64,000 nucleotides of DNA from Paenibacillus selenitireducens (GTDB taxonomy: Bacteria; Bacillota; Bacilli; Paenibacillales; Paenibacillaceae). The notes under the pieces were generated by a model. That model was not told the DNA's origin and searched no databases. It worked only from the letters and a program-made list of their open reading frames with translations. Location of the stretch: positions 186,027-250,026 of the forward strand of contig NZ_MSZX01000007.1 in NCBI RefSeq assembly GCF_002021565.1, written 5' to 3'. The position numbers and the translations under genes were made by a program. Of the stretch, positions 16,208-22,907 are shown piece after piece (position 1 is the first letter of the stretch; each line of letters starts with the position of its first letter).

Positions 16208-16645
16208 TCACTGCATATTCCTCCCTAATTCCAACAATTTGGATAACGTGTCATCCCAATGTTCTTTCATTTCCGCTCGCGTTATAGGGTCTTGAAGTTT
16301 TTCTTGATGGAAGCTTACCGTGGTCTTATTCGCACCGCCTTCGATAAGACGAATTTGTAATGTCGACGGGTTGTTCCAATGCTGTCTTTGCCAGGCCATG
16401 CGAATCTGCTCATACGGCTTGACGATTCGTAACGTCCCACGAAGGCCATCCCGAGATTCGAACGAGGCACCTGCCTGAACATCGAAAGGCACTACATCAC
16501 CTAGCCATAGCTGCATTCCTGCGGCTGATGTCAACACACTCCACACTTGTTCCCGGGACAACGCAAACGTTCGACGCACGCCCACTTGATATCCTGCTGA
16601 AGCCGTTAACCCGACAGGCTTGCGCTCCGGATCGAACCCAGACAT
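16208..16645 (-). CDS. SRPBCC (AHSA1-like) domain protein
   Basis: A 145-residue START/AHSA1-like protein. After a short N-terminal arm it has the family opening VGVRRTFALSREQVWSVLTS (near 22-41), then WLGDVVPFDVQAGASFES and RMAWQRQHWNNPSTLQIRL, and a C-terminal long helix (MKEHWDDTLSKLLELG). The fold forms a hydrophobic ligand cavity; no ligand can be predicted. It is separated by 164 nt and a terminator from a second SRPBCC protein of the same orientation, so they are neighbours rather than one transcript. Confidence 0.78.
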   Translation of the reverse strand: MSGFDPERKPVGLTASAGYQVGVRRTFALSREQVWSVLTSAAGMQLWLGDVVPFDVQAGASFESRDGLRGTLRIVKPYEQIRMAWQRQHWNNPSTLQIRLIEGGANKTTVSFHQEKLQDPITRAEMKEHWDDTLSKLLELGRNMQ

Positions 16646-16757
16646 ACCTATCCCTCCTCATTTTTCACCCCATACATATGCTTATCCCCTGCCTATTACG
16701 GGTTCTCTTATTCCATTATTCCACAACGATTCCCAGTGTCCTCCTTCGTTTAAGAAG

Positions 16758-16781
16758 CCAAAAAGCCAGCCATCGCTGGCT
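16758..16781 (-). terminator. Terminator of the SRPBCC gene at 16810
   Basis: AGCCAGC (16764-16770), loop CATC, GCTGGCT (16775-16781). On the minus strand the stem is followed by TTTTTGG. Confidence 0.75.
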
Positions 16782-16809
16782 GACTCTCTTTTCATAGACA
16801 AGGGTTTCG

Positions 16810-17259
16810 TTATACTCCAAAATCCATCGTTTTTCCAGTTTCCACATAGGTTTTGATGTTGCTCAATATCATCCACCAGTGACTCTCTGTGGTCTTCATG
16901 GAAGGATGGTTGTCCGACCACTCATCATTAATCAACGTTAGCTTCGTACATTGACCCACTTTATCGAGTGTGTATGTCATACGGGATTGCAGTTCCTCAT
17001 GGTTAGGATAATAAGAAGGGCCCGGATGCTCGATGCAGCTCATCATCTTATTCTCTTCGTACCCCACGATAGTCCCGTACACATGAACGGTCTGATCGCC
17101 ATCATTGCCCGGTCCTATGTAAGCAAAAGGTTCGCCCACTTTGAAACTTGACTCTAGGACACACCCGTAAAATATGTTTCTTGTGCCCTCAGGTGACACC
17201 AAGGCATGCCACACGGCTTCTGGCTCCGCATTAATATAAAACTCATACTTCAGATTCAT
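16810..17259 (-). CDS. SRPBCC (AHSA1-like) domain protein
   Basis: A 149-residue AHSA1-type protein: KYEFYINAEPEAVWHALVSP at residues 4-23, then FKVGEPFAY, and a C-terminal helix HWWMILSNIKTYVETG. The start at 17259 was chosen because AAGGAG lies 9 nt before it; the upstream in-frame ATG at 17298 lacks a site. It is divergent from the AraC-type regulator at 17390 with 130 nt between, so that regulator may control it. Confidence 0.78.
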   Translation of the reverse strand: MNLKYEFYINAEPEAVWHALVSPEGTRNIFYGCVLESSFKVGEPFAYIGPGNDGDQTVHVYGTIVGYEENKMMSCIEHPGPSYYPNHEELQSRMTYTLDKVGQCTKLTLINDEWSDNHPSMKTTESHWWMILSNIKTYVETGKTMDFGV

Positions 17260-17389
17260 GAAAGACAACTCCTTTTCTATTTTAGACCGATTCACCAATT
17301 CTCGCTGGTTATGCTACTATGAGTATAGCTTGGACGTCCATCCAAGTATTGTAAAAACGCGACATTTCATGATCTGAGGGAGTGAGGCT

Positions 17390-18199
17390 ATGAGCTCAGG
17401 ATTTCATCGGCCCAGCATGGGCGTTTTAAATTTACAAAGCGGAGAAAAGAAGTTCCAGCTATCGCGCCATACCCCTTCCGACGACATCGGCTTTTTCGTG
17501 AAGCATTTCTGGATCGTAAGTTGGAATTTGACCGATGAAGAACCTTACTTACAAGACGTCGTGCCTAATCCTTGCGTCAATCTCGTGATTGAGAACCAGC
17601 GATCCGCTATTTTTGGACCTGCTACACAGAAATATTCCTATTTCCTACAACATAAAGGTTGTGTCTTCGGCGCGAAGTTCAAGCCAGGCGGGTTCTACCC
17701 TTTTATCAAGCGTCCCGTGTCAGCGTTGCGTGAGCAACCATTGAGCATAGCCAGCGTCTTCGATATTGAAGCACAACATTGGGAGGAATCCATCCTCACC
17801 CAGTCGGATGAACGCAGCATGGTGGAAATCGCAGAACGATATATGCGACCCAAGCTCCCAGCGCAAGATCGGCGGATTCCTATGATTCAGCGGATGATTG
17901 AACGTATAGTAGAAGATAAAGAAATTACGAAAGTCGATCAGATCTGCGAGCATTTTGACATGAACAAACGAACACTTCAACGTCTATTCGACCAGTACGT
18001 CGGCGTCTCGCCCAAATGGGTGATTAAGCTATACCGGATTCAGAATGCCGCAGAAACTATGGATCACCATCCCAATCAAGACTGGCTGCAATTATCGCTA
18101 GATTTGGGGTACTATGACCAGTCGCATTTTATCAAAGATTTCAAATCCATAATCGGCAAAACGCCCGATGAGTATACGAAAGGCACACGACAACCATGA
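17390..18199 (+). CDS. AraC-family transcriptional regulator
   Basis: A 269-residue protein. The N-terminal sensor half is of the type seen in bacterial AraC regulators with the motif VVPNPCVNLVIENQ (near 61) and GAKFKPGGFYPF (near 94). The C-terminal two-helix-turn-helix domain is at about 165-265 (NKRTLQRLFDQYVGVSPKW and LGYYDQSHFIKDFKSIIGKT). The ribosome site GGGAGTGAGG precedes the ATG. The stop overlaps the start of a short remnant ORF. Its ligand is unknown; the divergent SRPBCC gene is the likeliest target. Confidence 0.88.
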   Translation: MSSGFHRPSMGVLNLQSGEKKFQLSRHTPSDDIGFFVKHFWIVSWNLTDEEPYLQDVVPNPCVNLVIENQRSAIFGPATQKYSYFLQHKGCVFGAKFKPGGFYPFIKRPVSALREQPLSIASVFDIEAQHWEESILTQSDERSMVEIAERYMRPKLPAQDRRIPMIQRMIERIVEDKEITKVDQICEHFDMNKRTLQRLFDQYVGVSPKWVIKLYRIQNAAETMDHHPNQDWLQLSLDLGYYDQSHFIKDFKSIIGKTPDEYTKGTRQP

Positions 18200-18318
18200 A
18201 CACAACAGAACGCATTCAACTCAACAAAGGTACGCCTGGCGAACCTTGCCCGATTGCCAAGACCATCGTTACGGGAACGGTGCTTCATGTGGAGGGCGGC
18301 GGGCATATTTCAGCCTAA
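18196..18318 (+). pseudogene. Remnant of a short-chain dehydrogenase C-terminus
   Basis: A 40-codon frame whose ATG overlaps the AraC stop (ATGA). It reads ...KGTPGEPCPIAKTI directly joined to VTGTVLHVEGGGHISA. In short-chain dehydrogenases a GxPGEPxxIA segment and the terminal (Y/F)VTGTVLHVDGGG are normally separated by a helix of about a dozen residues, so this looks like the tail of such a gene with an internal deletion and no catalytic part. It may still be translated by coupling to the AraC gene. Confidence 0.5.
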
Positions 18319-18321
18319 TCC

Positions 18322-18360
18322 CATGCAAATAGGACACGCCCCGCGTGTCCTATTTGCATG
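18322..18360. terminator. Perfect 17-bp hairpin between convergent genes
   Basis: CATGCAAATAGGACACG (18322-18338) and its exact reverse complement (18344-18360) flank a 5-nt loop. It sits between the convergent AraC/remnant and EamA genes and probably ends both transcripts, though it lacks a classical T-run. Confidence 0.6.
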
Positions 18361-18362
18361 TT

Positions 18363-19286
18363 CTATGAAACTTGATCGATGGGTACCGTAGGCTGCGTCG
18401 GTCTTCGCTCTAAGCTGATCCATATCAGCCCTGCAACCATAAAGATCGTACCTGCGAGCTGCCAGCTGGATATGGCTTCATTGAAGAATATATAGCCCGC
18501 CGTGACCGCCGAGGCTGGTACGACATAGCGAAAAAAATTAGCCCGGGTGGCACCTATTTTGAACATGCTCGCATTCCAGACGACGAAGGCGAGTACAGTG
18601 CAGATCAGTACATTATAACCAATCGCCGTATAATGACCCCCTGTTAAGCCGCCCCAATCCACTTTGCTCCAGGAGCCAATTGTAAGCGGGAACATAAATA
18701 TCGATCCGAACAAGATCATCCATGTACTTACACGTAAGGACGAGTACCGCTTCATGAGAGGCATGCACGCTACATTGAAGATGGCTCCAAAGAAACTCAC
18801 GCCAAAGGCCAGGAGATTCCCAAGCATATGGTCCGAGGATACATCCAATCCCTCTCCGCCGCCCAGAATAATGAAGCACACGCCAATCATCGCCGCCATG
18901 CCGCCTACTACAAGTCGGGAGGAGATTCCTTCGCGCATAAATAAAGGTCCGAATAAGGCAGCAAAAATCGGCCAAGGTGCAACGTTCAGCAAGGATGCAT
19001 TCGCTAGGGTTGTATACTTAATCGAGTACATCACCGCGATCTCTAGCGTTGTAATCCCTAGCAATCCAATCGCAGCCAGCTGCAGGGCCACTTTGACCGG
19101 AATGCCGACACTTCCTTCTGTCAGCTTCAATAGGATGAAGAAGAAAGGAATCGCAAGTCCAAATCGTAAAAAACTGAACAAAATCGGATCAAACGTCTCC
19201 ATCGCTTGTCGCGAGACCCCAAAATTAGCGCCCCAGATGATTGCGACAACCACAAGCCCTACGTAATACATCCACTTTTTATCCAT
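18363..19286 (-). CDS. EamA-family (DMT superfamily) transporter
   Basis: A 307-residue membrane protein with ten predicted helices arranged as two EamA repeats: VGLVVVAIIWGANFGVSRQ near residue 10 begins the first and LLAFGVSFFGAIFNVAC near 160 the second. Family proteins usually export amino acids or other metabolites; the substrate cannot be read. The ATG at 19286 has only a distant GGAGAG as ribosome site. Monocistronic, ending in the 18322 hairpin. Confidence 0.85.
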   Translation of the reverse strand: MDKKWMYYVGLVVVAIIWGANFGVSRQAMETFDPILFSFLRFGLAIPFFFILLKLTEGSVGIPVKVALQLAAIGLLGITTLEIAVMYSIKYTTLANASLLNVAPWPIFAALFGPLFMREGISSRLVVGGMAAMIGVCFIILGGGEGLDVSSDHMLGNLLAFGVSFFGAIFNVACMPLMKRYSSLRVSTWMILFGSIFMFPLTIGSWSKVDWGGLTGGHYTAIGYNVLICTVLAFVVWNASMFKIGATRANFFRYVVPASAVTAGYIFFNEAISSWQLAGTIFMVAGLIWISLERRPTQPTVPIDQVS

Positions 19287-19484
19287 CGATGCGTGATCTC
19301 TCCATTTCAGGGTGGTTAATGTTTTAATCTATTTATACCATTAAAAGACATCCATGAATATAAGAAACACTCCCCTAGTCTATAGCTTGAGGAGTGCATG
19401 TAATACTACATTCTCTTAATAATCATGTCGAATAATCATACCATCGATAAGTATCATACATTTTTACAATTTCAAAGGGTTTTT

Positions 19485-19512
19485 TTAAAAGGGACAGAAC
19501 TCGTTCTGCCCC
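19485..19512 (-). terminator. Terminator of the CNNM gene
   Basis: GGGACAGAAC (19491-19500) and GTTCTGCCCC (19503-19512) form a 10-bp stem with one mismatch. On the minus strand it runs into TTTTAAAAAAA. Confidence 0.75.
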
Positions 19513-19536
19513 TGTAAAATCACCATGTATCATATA

Positions 19537-20646
19537 TCAGCCCGTCACCGGGCGCTGGTTCATGCTCGCAACATCAAATGGACGTTCGATTTTCTCTACC
19601 TGCTGGTCCTCGTCCTGTTCATCTAACATATGACCAACGATTTCCTCGATTACGTCCTCCATCGTCACAATCCCTGCCGTACCTCCATATTCATCCAACA
19701 CGACAGCGAAATGAACTCTGCTCGCTTTCATTTCCTTCAAAACATCGTCAAGCCGCTTCGACTTGGGAATAAAGAATGGCGTTCGAAGGATATCCTCCAT
19801 GCGGAATGTATCTTCTGCCTCCGACCCCACATACTTCATAATATCTCTAACATGCATAATGCCGATGATATGATCGATTTCTCCGTCATATACGGGGAAT
19901 TTCGTATATTCATGTTCGTTCACCCGCTTCGCCACCTCTTGGAGCGAGGCATGTCGCGGAATGCCTACGACAAAACTTCGATGCGTCATAATATCCATGA
20001 CCCGCTTATCATCGAGTTCAAAGATATTGTTAATCATCATTTTCTCGTCTTCTTGAATAGACCCATTCTCCTTACCGACATCCACCATCATGCGAATTTC
20101 CTCTTCGGTTACTTGTTCCTTATCATCATGAGGGTCCATGCCCAGCGACCTTACGATAAGATTCGTCGAACCCGTAAGTAATTTGACGAATGGTGCGGAT
20201 AGCTTTAATAACCATGTTAACGGCGTTACGGCCATCATCGCAATGGCTTCTGATTTCTGCATCGCCACACGTTTTGGCACAAGCTCACCTAATACCAAGG
20301 TGAAATAAGAAAGAATCATCGTAATCACAATCATCGATAGCGTCGCTAATACCGAATGAGGTAATGGAACACCTATCGTTCGAAAATACTGCGCCAAGCT
20401 GCCCGCAAAACGATCTGCAGCAAAGGCACTTGCCATAAATCCCGCGAGTGTAATCCCAATTTGTATAGTAGCCAAGAAACGGCTCGGTTCGCTCAGAAGG
20501 CTCTGCAAAAGTTTTGCTTTCTTATGGCCGGCTTCACTCATCATTCTAATTTTGTTGTCATTCAACGAAATAAGAGCAATCTCCGACGCGGCAAAAAAAG
20601 CATTCAGTACAATGAGTAATATCAATATCAAAATTTCGGTAAACAC
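19537..20646 (-). CDS. CNNM (DUF21) / CBS-pair membrane protein, C-terminally short
   Basis: A hemolysin-C-like/CorC-CNNM family protein of the kind linked to Mg2+ efflux (MpfA). The DUF21 membrane domain is at 1-180 (ASEIALISLNDNKIRMM, LGELVPKRVAMQ), followed by a CBS pair at about 200-350 (MDIMTHRSFVVGI, YTKFPVYDGEIDHIIGI, VLDEYGGTAGIVTMEDVIEEI). Relatives of about 430 residues continue into a CorC_HlyC domain, but here the frame ends at residue 369, 19 residues after EEIVGHML, and a terminator follows. The start is GTG, 10 nt after GGAGG. A 33-codon ORF with a strong ribosome site lies 66 nt upstream in the leader. Confidence 0.87.
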   Translation of the reverse strand: MFTEILILILLIVLNAFFAASEIALISLNDNKIRMMSEAGHKKAKLLQSLLSEPSRFLATIQIGITLAGFMASAFAADRFAGSLAQYFRTIGVPLPHSVLATLSMIVITMILSYFTLVLGELVPKRVAMQKSEAIAMMAVTPLTWLLKLSAPFVKLLTGSTNLIVRSLGMDPHDDKEQVTEEEIRMMVDVGKENGSIQEDEKMMINNIFELDDKRVMDIMTHRSFVVGIPRHASLQEVAKRVNEHEYTKFPVYDGEIDHIIGIMHVRDIMKYVGSEAEDTFRMEDILRTPFFIPKSKRLDDVLKEMKASRVHFAVVLDEYGGTAGIVTMEDVIEEIVGHMLDEQDEDQQVEKIERPFDVASMNQRPVTG

Positions 20647-20712
20647 GATCCATCATCCTCCATTGTCATCCAATCTGATTTCTAAAATCACTGCATGGAA
20701 TAGATGAAAGAT

Positions 20713-20814
20713 TCAATTTCGTACATGATAGCTTGTTTTCCAATAGATTTTGACACTATGGATTACACATAATACCTGGGTCCTATCGCCCGTTTCCCCC
20801 GGCTCATCGTCCAT
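20713..20814 (-). CDS. 33-residue leader ORF upstream of the CNNM gene
   Basis: ATG at 20814 follows GAGGAGGTG (20832-20824) by 9 nt, a better ribosome site than the CNNM gene itself has. The peptide begins MDDEPGETGDRTQVLCVIHS and ends ...YHVRN with TGA at 20715-20713. It opens with an acidic, proline-containing run. It lies in the transcript made from the promoter at 20861-20889, between that promoter and the CNNM start. It is probably a regulatory leader peptide; a functional small protein cannot be excluded. Confidence 0.5.
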   Translation of the reverse strand: MDDEPGETGDRTQVLCVIHSVKIYWKTSYHVRN

Positions 20815-20860
20815 CGCCTTCGCCACCTCCTCGCTTGAAAAAAAATGCCTTACCCTTATA

Positions 20861-20889
20861 AGTATAGGGGGTTATGCCCCGATAAACAA
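20861..20889 (-). promoter_or_regulatory. Promoter of the leader ORF and CNNM gene
   Basis: On the minus strand, TTGTTT (20889-20884), a 17-bp spacer and TATACT (20866-20861). The leader before the small ORF would be about 40 nt and before the CNNM GTG about 205 nt. Confidence 0.5.
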
Positions 20890-20915
20890 ATATCTCTACA
20901 CTAAAAATGAAAAAT

Positions 20916-20945
20916 TTGACAATCCATTTTATGGTATGCTAAGAT
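20916..20945 (+). promoter_or_regulatory. Promoter of the tetR-type gene
   Basis: A perfect -35 TTGACA (20916-20921), an 18-bp spacer and -10 TAAGAT (20940-20945). The 14-bp operator begins 8 bp downstream, covering the likely transcription start, as expected for autorepression. Confidence 0.6.
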
Positions 20946-20953
20946 CCGTTTAT

Positions 20954-20967
20954 ACTGACTAGTCAGT
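20954..20967. promoter_or_regulatory. TetR operator, copy 1
   Basis: The perfect palindrome ACTGACTAGTCAGT. An identical 14-mer occurs at 21605-21618 before the P450 gene. TGACTAGTCA is a common core for TetR-family regulators of this kind. Confidence 0.75.
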
Positions 20968-20999
20968 TTTGAACATGCAACCATGAGGAGAGGACAGCT

Positions 21000-21578
21000 C
21001 TGTCAAGCAAAGATAAAATTATTACCGCAGCCATTGAAGTATTCTCAGAACACGGATATCACCGGGCAAGTATGGATGAGATTGCACTTCGCGCGTGTGT
21101 CGCCAAAGGTACCCTCTACTATAACTTTCCTAACAAGGCACAGCTCTTTAAAACCCTTGTCAAACAAGGGCTGCAAGAGATTATGGATACTACATGCCAA
21201 GCTCTGGATATGCCGCTCACGCTCGAAGAATCGATCCAGCGTGTCATTCGGTTGAATCTCGACATGTTCCTGGAGTCCACAAACTTTGCCCATATTATTT
21301 TTAACGAATTATCGAATGGCATTGAACAAGAGGTTCTCCTGGAGATCAAAGAGCTTCGCCGAGAATACCTGCACTTTCTCGCAGATATTCTGGAGGAAAG
21401 CAAATGCGGCGGATATGTTAGGGACGTGAATTGCATGATCGCGGCGACCAGCATCGTCGGCATGCTGCAAAGCTCCTGCAACTATTATCTGAACAACAAG
21501 AATGAGATGTCGCGGGAAGATTTGGAATATTTCTTGTTTACACTGATCACGAAAGGCTTGTTTACAACACATGCGTAA
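21000..21578 (+). CDS. TetR-family transcriptional regulator (probable CTG start)
   Basis: The conventional ATG at 21072 would cut off the first DNA-binding helix. The same frame is open upstream and encodes SSKDKIITAAIEVFSEHGYH followed by RASMDEIALRACVAKGTLYY, a complete TetR helix-turn-helix. No ATG, GTG or TTG exists in frame before it; a CTG at 21000 has GAGGAG 9 nt upstream (20985-20990) and would give 192 residues, the family norm. The ATG at 20983 is in another frame; a one-base indel is the alternative explanation. The C-terminal ligand domain is at about 60-192. Identical operators before this gene and before the P450 gene imply that it represses both. Confidence 0.82.
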   Translation: MSSKDKIITAAIEVFSEHGYHRASMDEIALRACVAKGTLYYNFPNKAQLFKTLVKQGLQEIMDTTCQALDMPLTLEESIQRVIRLNLDMFLESTNFAHIIFNELSNGIEQEVLLEIKELRREYLHFLADILEESKCGGYVRDVNCMIAATSIVGMLQSSCNYYLNNKNEMSREDLEYFLFTLITKGLFTTHA

Positions 21579-21604
21579 CAAGCTTTTCTTTTCCACTAAT
21601 TTAG

Positions 21605-21618
21605 ACTGACTAGTCAGT
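21605..21618. promoter_or_regulatory. TetR operator, copy 2, before the P450 gene
   Basis: The same perfect 14-bp palindrome ACTGACTAGTCAGT as at 20954. It lies between the TetR stop and the P450 ribosome site. No separate promoter is clear in the 66-nt gap, so the site may act as a roadblock or mark a weak promoter. Confidence 0.7.
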
Positions 21619-21644
21619 TAAAAAAAGAAAGCGAAGGTGCTTCT

Positions 21645-22769
21645 ATGGATTGGAATTCGAATGAGATTATTCCCCTAACCTGGTTTCGGAACATGCGTGA
21701 CACATCCCCTGTCACCTTCAATTCAGACCGGAATATATGGGATGTATTCAAGTACGAAGATGTCAAAACCGTCTTTACGCGTCATGAGATTTTCTCTTCA
21801 CAAGGGTCAGAAAATGCAGAAGAACCCATTGATTCAAGCGTTCTTCGCACAGACCCGCCTAAACATCGGCAGCTGCGTATGCTTGTCTCCCAAGCTTTCA
21901 CCCCACGTGTGATCGAGGGATTAGCGCCGCAGATCTCAACCGTCACGCAGTCGCTATTCGATCAAGCGGAAGCCCAAGGTGCCGTTGATGCATTAGAAAG
22001 TATTGCAAGTCCCTTGCCGATTGTCGTCATCGCCGAGATGCTGGGTGTGTCCTTGGCGGATCGTGGACGGTTCAAATCCTGGTCGGATGACCTCGTGAGT
22101 AACGATTACGACAAATACATCCAATGCCAGAAGGAAATGAGTGAATATTTCTCGGTCATCGCGAACGAGCGTCGTCGCGAACCTCAAGACGATCTGATTA
22201 GCAATCTGGTTCACGCCAATATTCAAGGGGAACAACTAAGTGACATTGAGATCATTGGTTTCTGTATTCTATTGCTCGTCGCCGGGAACGAGACGACAAC
22301 GAATTTAATCGCATCCGCGATGCTCTGCATCGATAGCCTGCCAGATGTCCGAGAACAACTTATTGCTGATCGTACCCTCATCCCGAGCGCGCTTGAAGAA
22401 GTATTCCGGTATTGCTCTCCCGTGCAGTCCATGTTCCGTTCGGTAAAACAAGATACCGAGCTTCGGGGGCAACAGCTATTCGCCGGCCAGTTCGTGAACA
22501 TGTGGATCGGATCTGCCAACCATGATGATGAAGTCTTCGAACACCCGGATATGTTTAATATCCATCGCAATCCCAACCCACACTTAGGCTTAGGCAGCGG
22601 CATCCACTATTGTCTTGGATCGCAACTGGCACGCATGGAAGCCAAAATTGTCATCGAAGCCCTGCTCGATCGCTTCCCGCACTTCCAGCGAGATCGTTCC
22701 CATGTTCTGGAGCGAGCGAATAGTACGATGATGTTCTCGCTAACAAAGCTGCCTATTCTATTAAAATGA
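21645..22769 (+). CDS. Cytochrome P450
   Basis: A 374-residue soluble class I-type bacterial P450. The I-helix oxygen-activation motif AGNETT is at 213-218, the ExxR motif EEVFR is in the K helix near 250, the PERF-like region is HPDMFNIHR, and the heme loop LGLGSGIHYCLG carries the thiolate ligand Cys323. It catalyses NADPH-driven oxidation through external ferredoxin/reductase partners, which are not in this window. It is slightly short at the N-terminus compared with the roughly 400-residue CypA-like family. The TetR-type regulator and duplicated operator imply induction by a small hydrophobic effector, perhaps the substrate. Confidence 0.93.
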   Translation: MDWNSNEIIPLTWFRNMRDTSPVTFNSDRNIWDVFKYEDVKTVFTRHEIFSSQGSENAEEPIDSSVLRTDPPKHRQLRMLVSQAFTPRVIEGLAPQISTVTQSLFDQAEAQGAVDALESIASPLPIVVIAEMLGVSLADRGRFKSWSDDLVSNDYDKYIQCQKEMSEYFSVIANERRREPQDDLISNLVHANIQGEQLSDIEIIGFCILLLVAGNETTTNLIASAMLCIDSLPDVREQLIADRTLIPSALEEVFRYCSPVQSMFRSVKQDTELRGQQLFAGQFVNMWIGSANHDDEVFEHPDMFNIHRNPNPHLGLGSGIHYCLGSQLARMEAKIVIEALLDRFPHFQRDRSHVLERANSTMMFSLTKLPILLK

Positions 22770-22776
22770 ATGAGAA

Positions 22777-22799
22777 AAGGACACTGTTGCGGTGTCCTT
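22777..22799 (+). terminator. Hairpin after the P450 gene
   Basis: AAGGACAC (22777-22784) pairs with GTGTCCTT (22792-22799). It is close to the stop but has no T-run, so termination may be weak. Confidence 0.5.
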
Positions 22800-22857
22800 A
22801 GATATTCTCGATAAAGCTGGATGCTTCATCATATGTAGCCATCTTTATTATCAATGT

Positions 22858-22879
22858 TGAGGGGTCATAATACCCCTCA
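22858..22879 (-). terminator. Hairpin after the alpha-mannosidase gene
   Basis: TGAGGGGT (22858-22865) and ACCCCTCA (22872-22879) form a perfect 8-bp stem, 28 nt beyond the stop of the GH38 gene on the minus strand. No clear T-run follows. Confidence 0.45.
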
Positions 22880-22907
22880 GAAATTCCCATTACTCTAAGC
22901 CGCTTCC

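Noticed and set aside
20647-20860. M-box or yybP-ykoY riboswitch in the CNNM leader
   Set aside because: None of the conserved core sequences of these riboswitches could be found; only modest hairpins and the small ORF are present.
20983-21255. 90-codon ORF starting with ATG in front of the TetR gene
   Set aside because: It overlaps the TetR coding sequence in another frame and its product has no TetR features. The TetR frame itself is continuous upstream to CTG.
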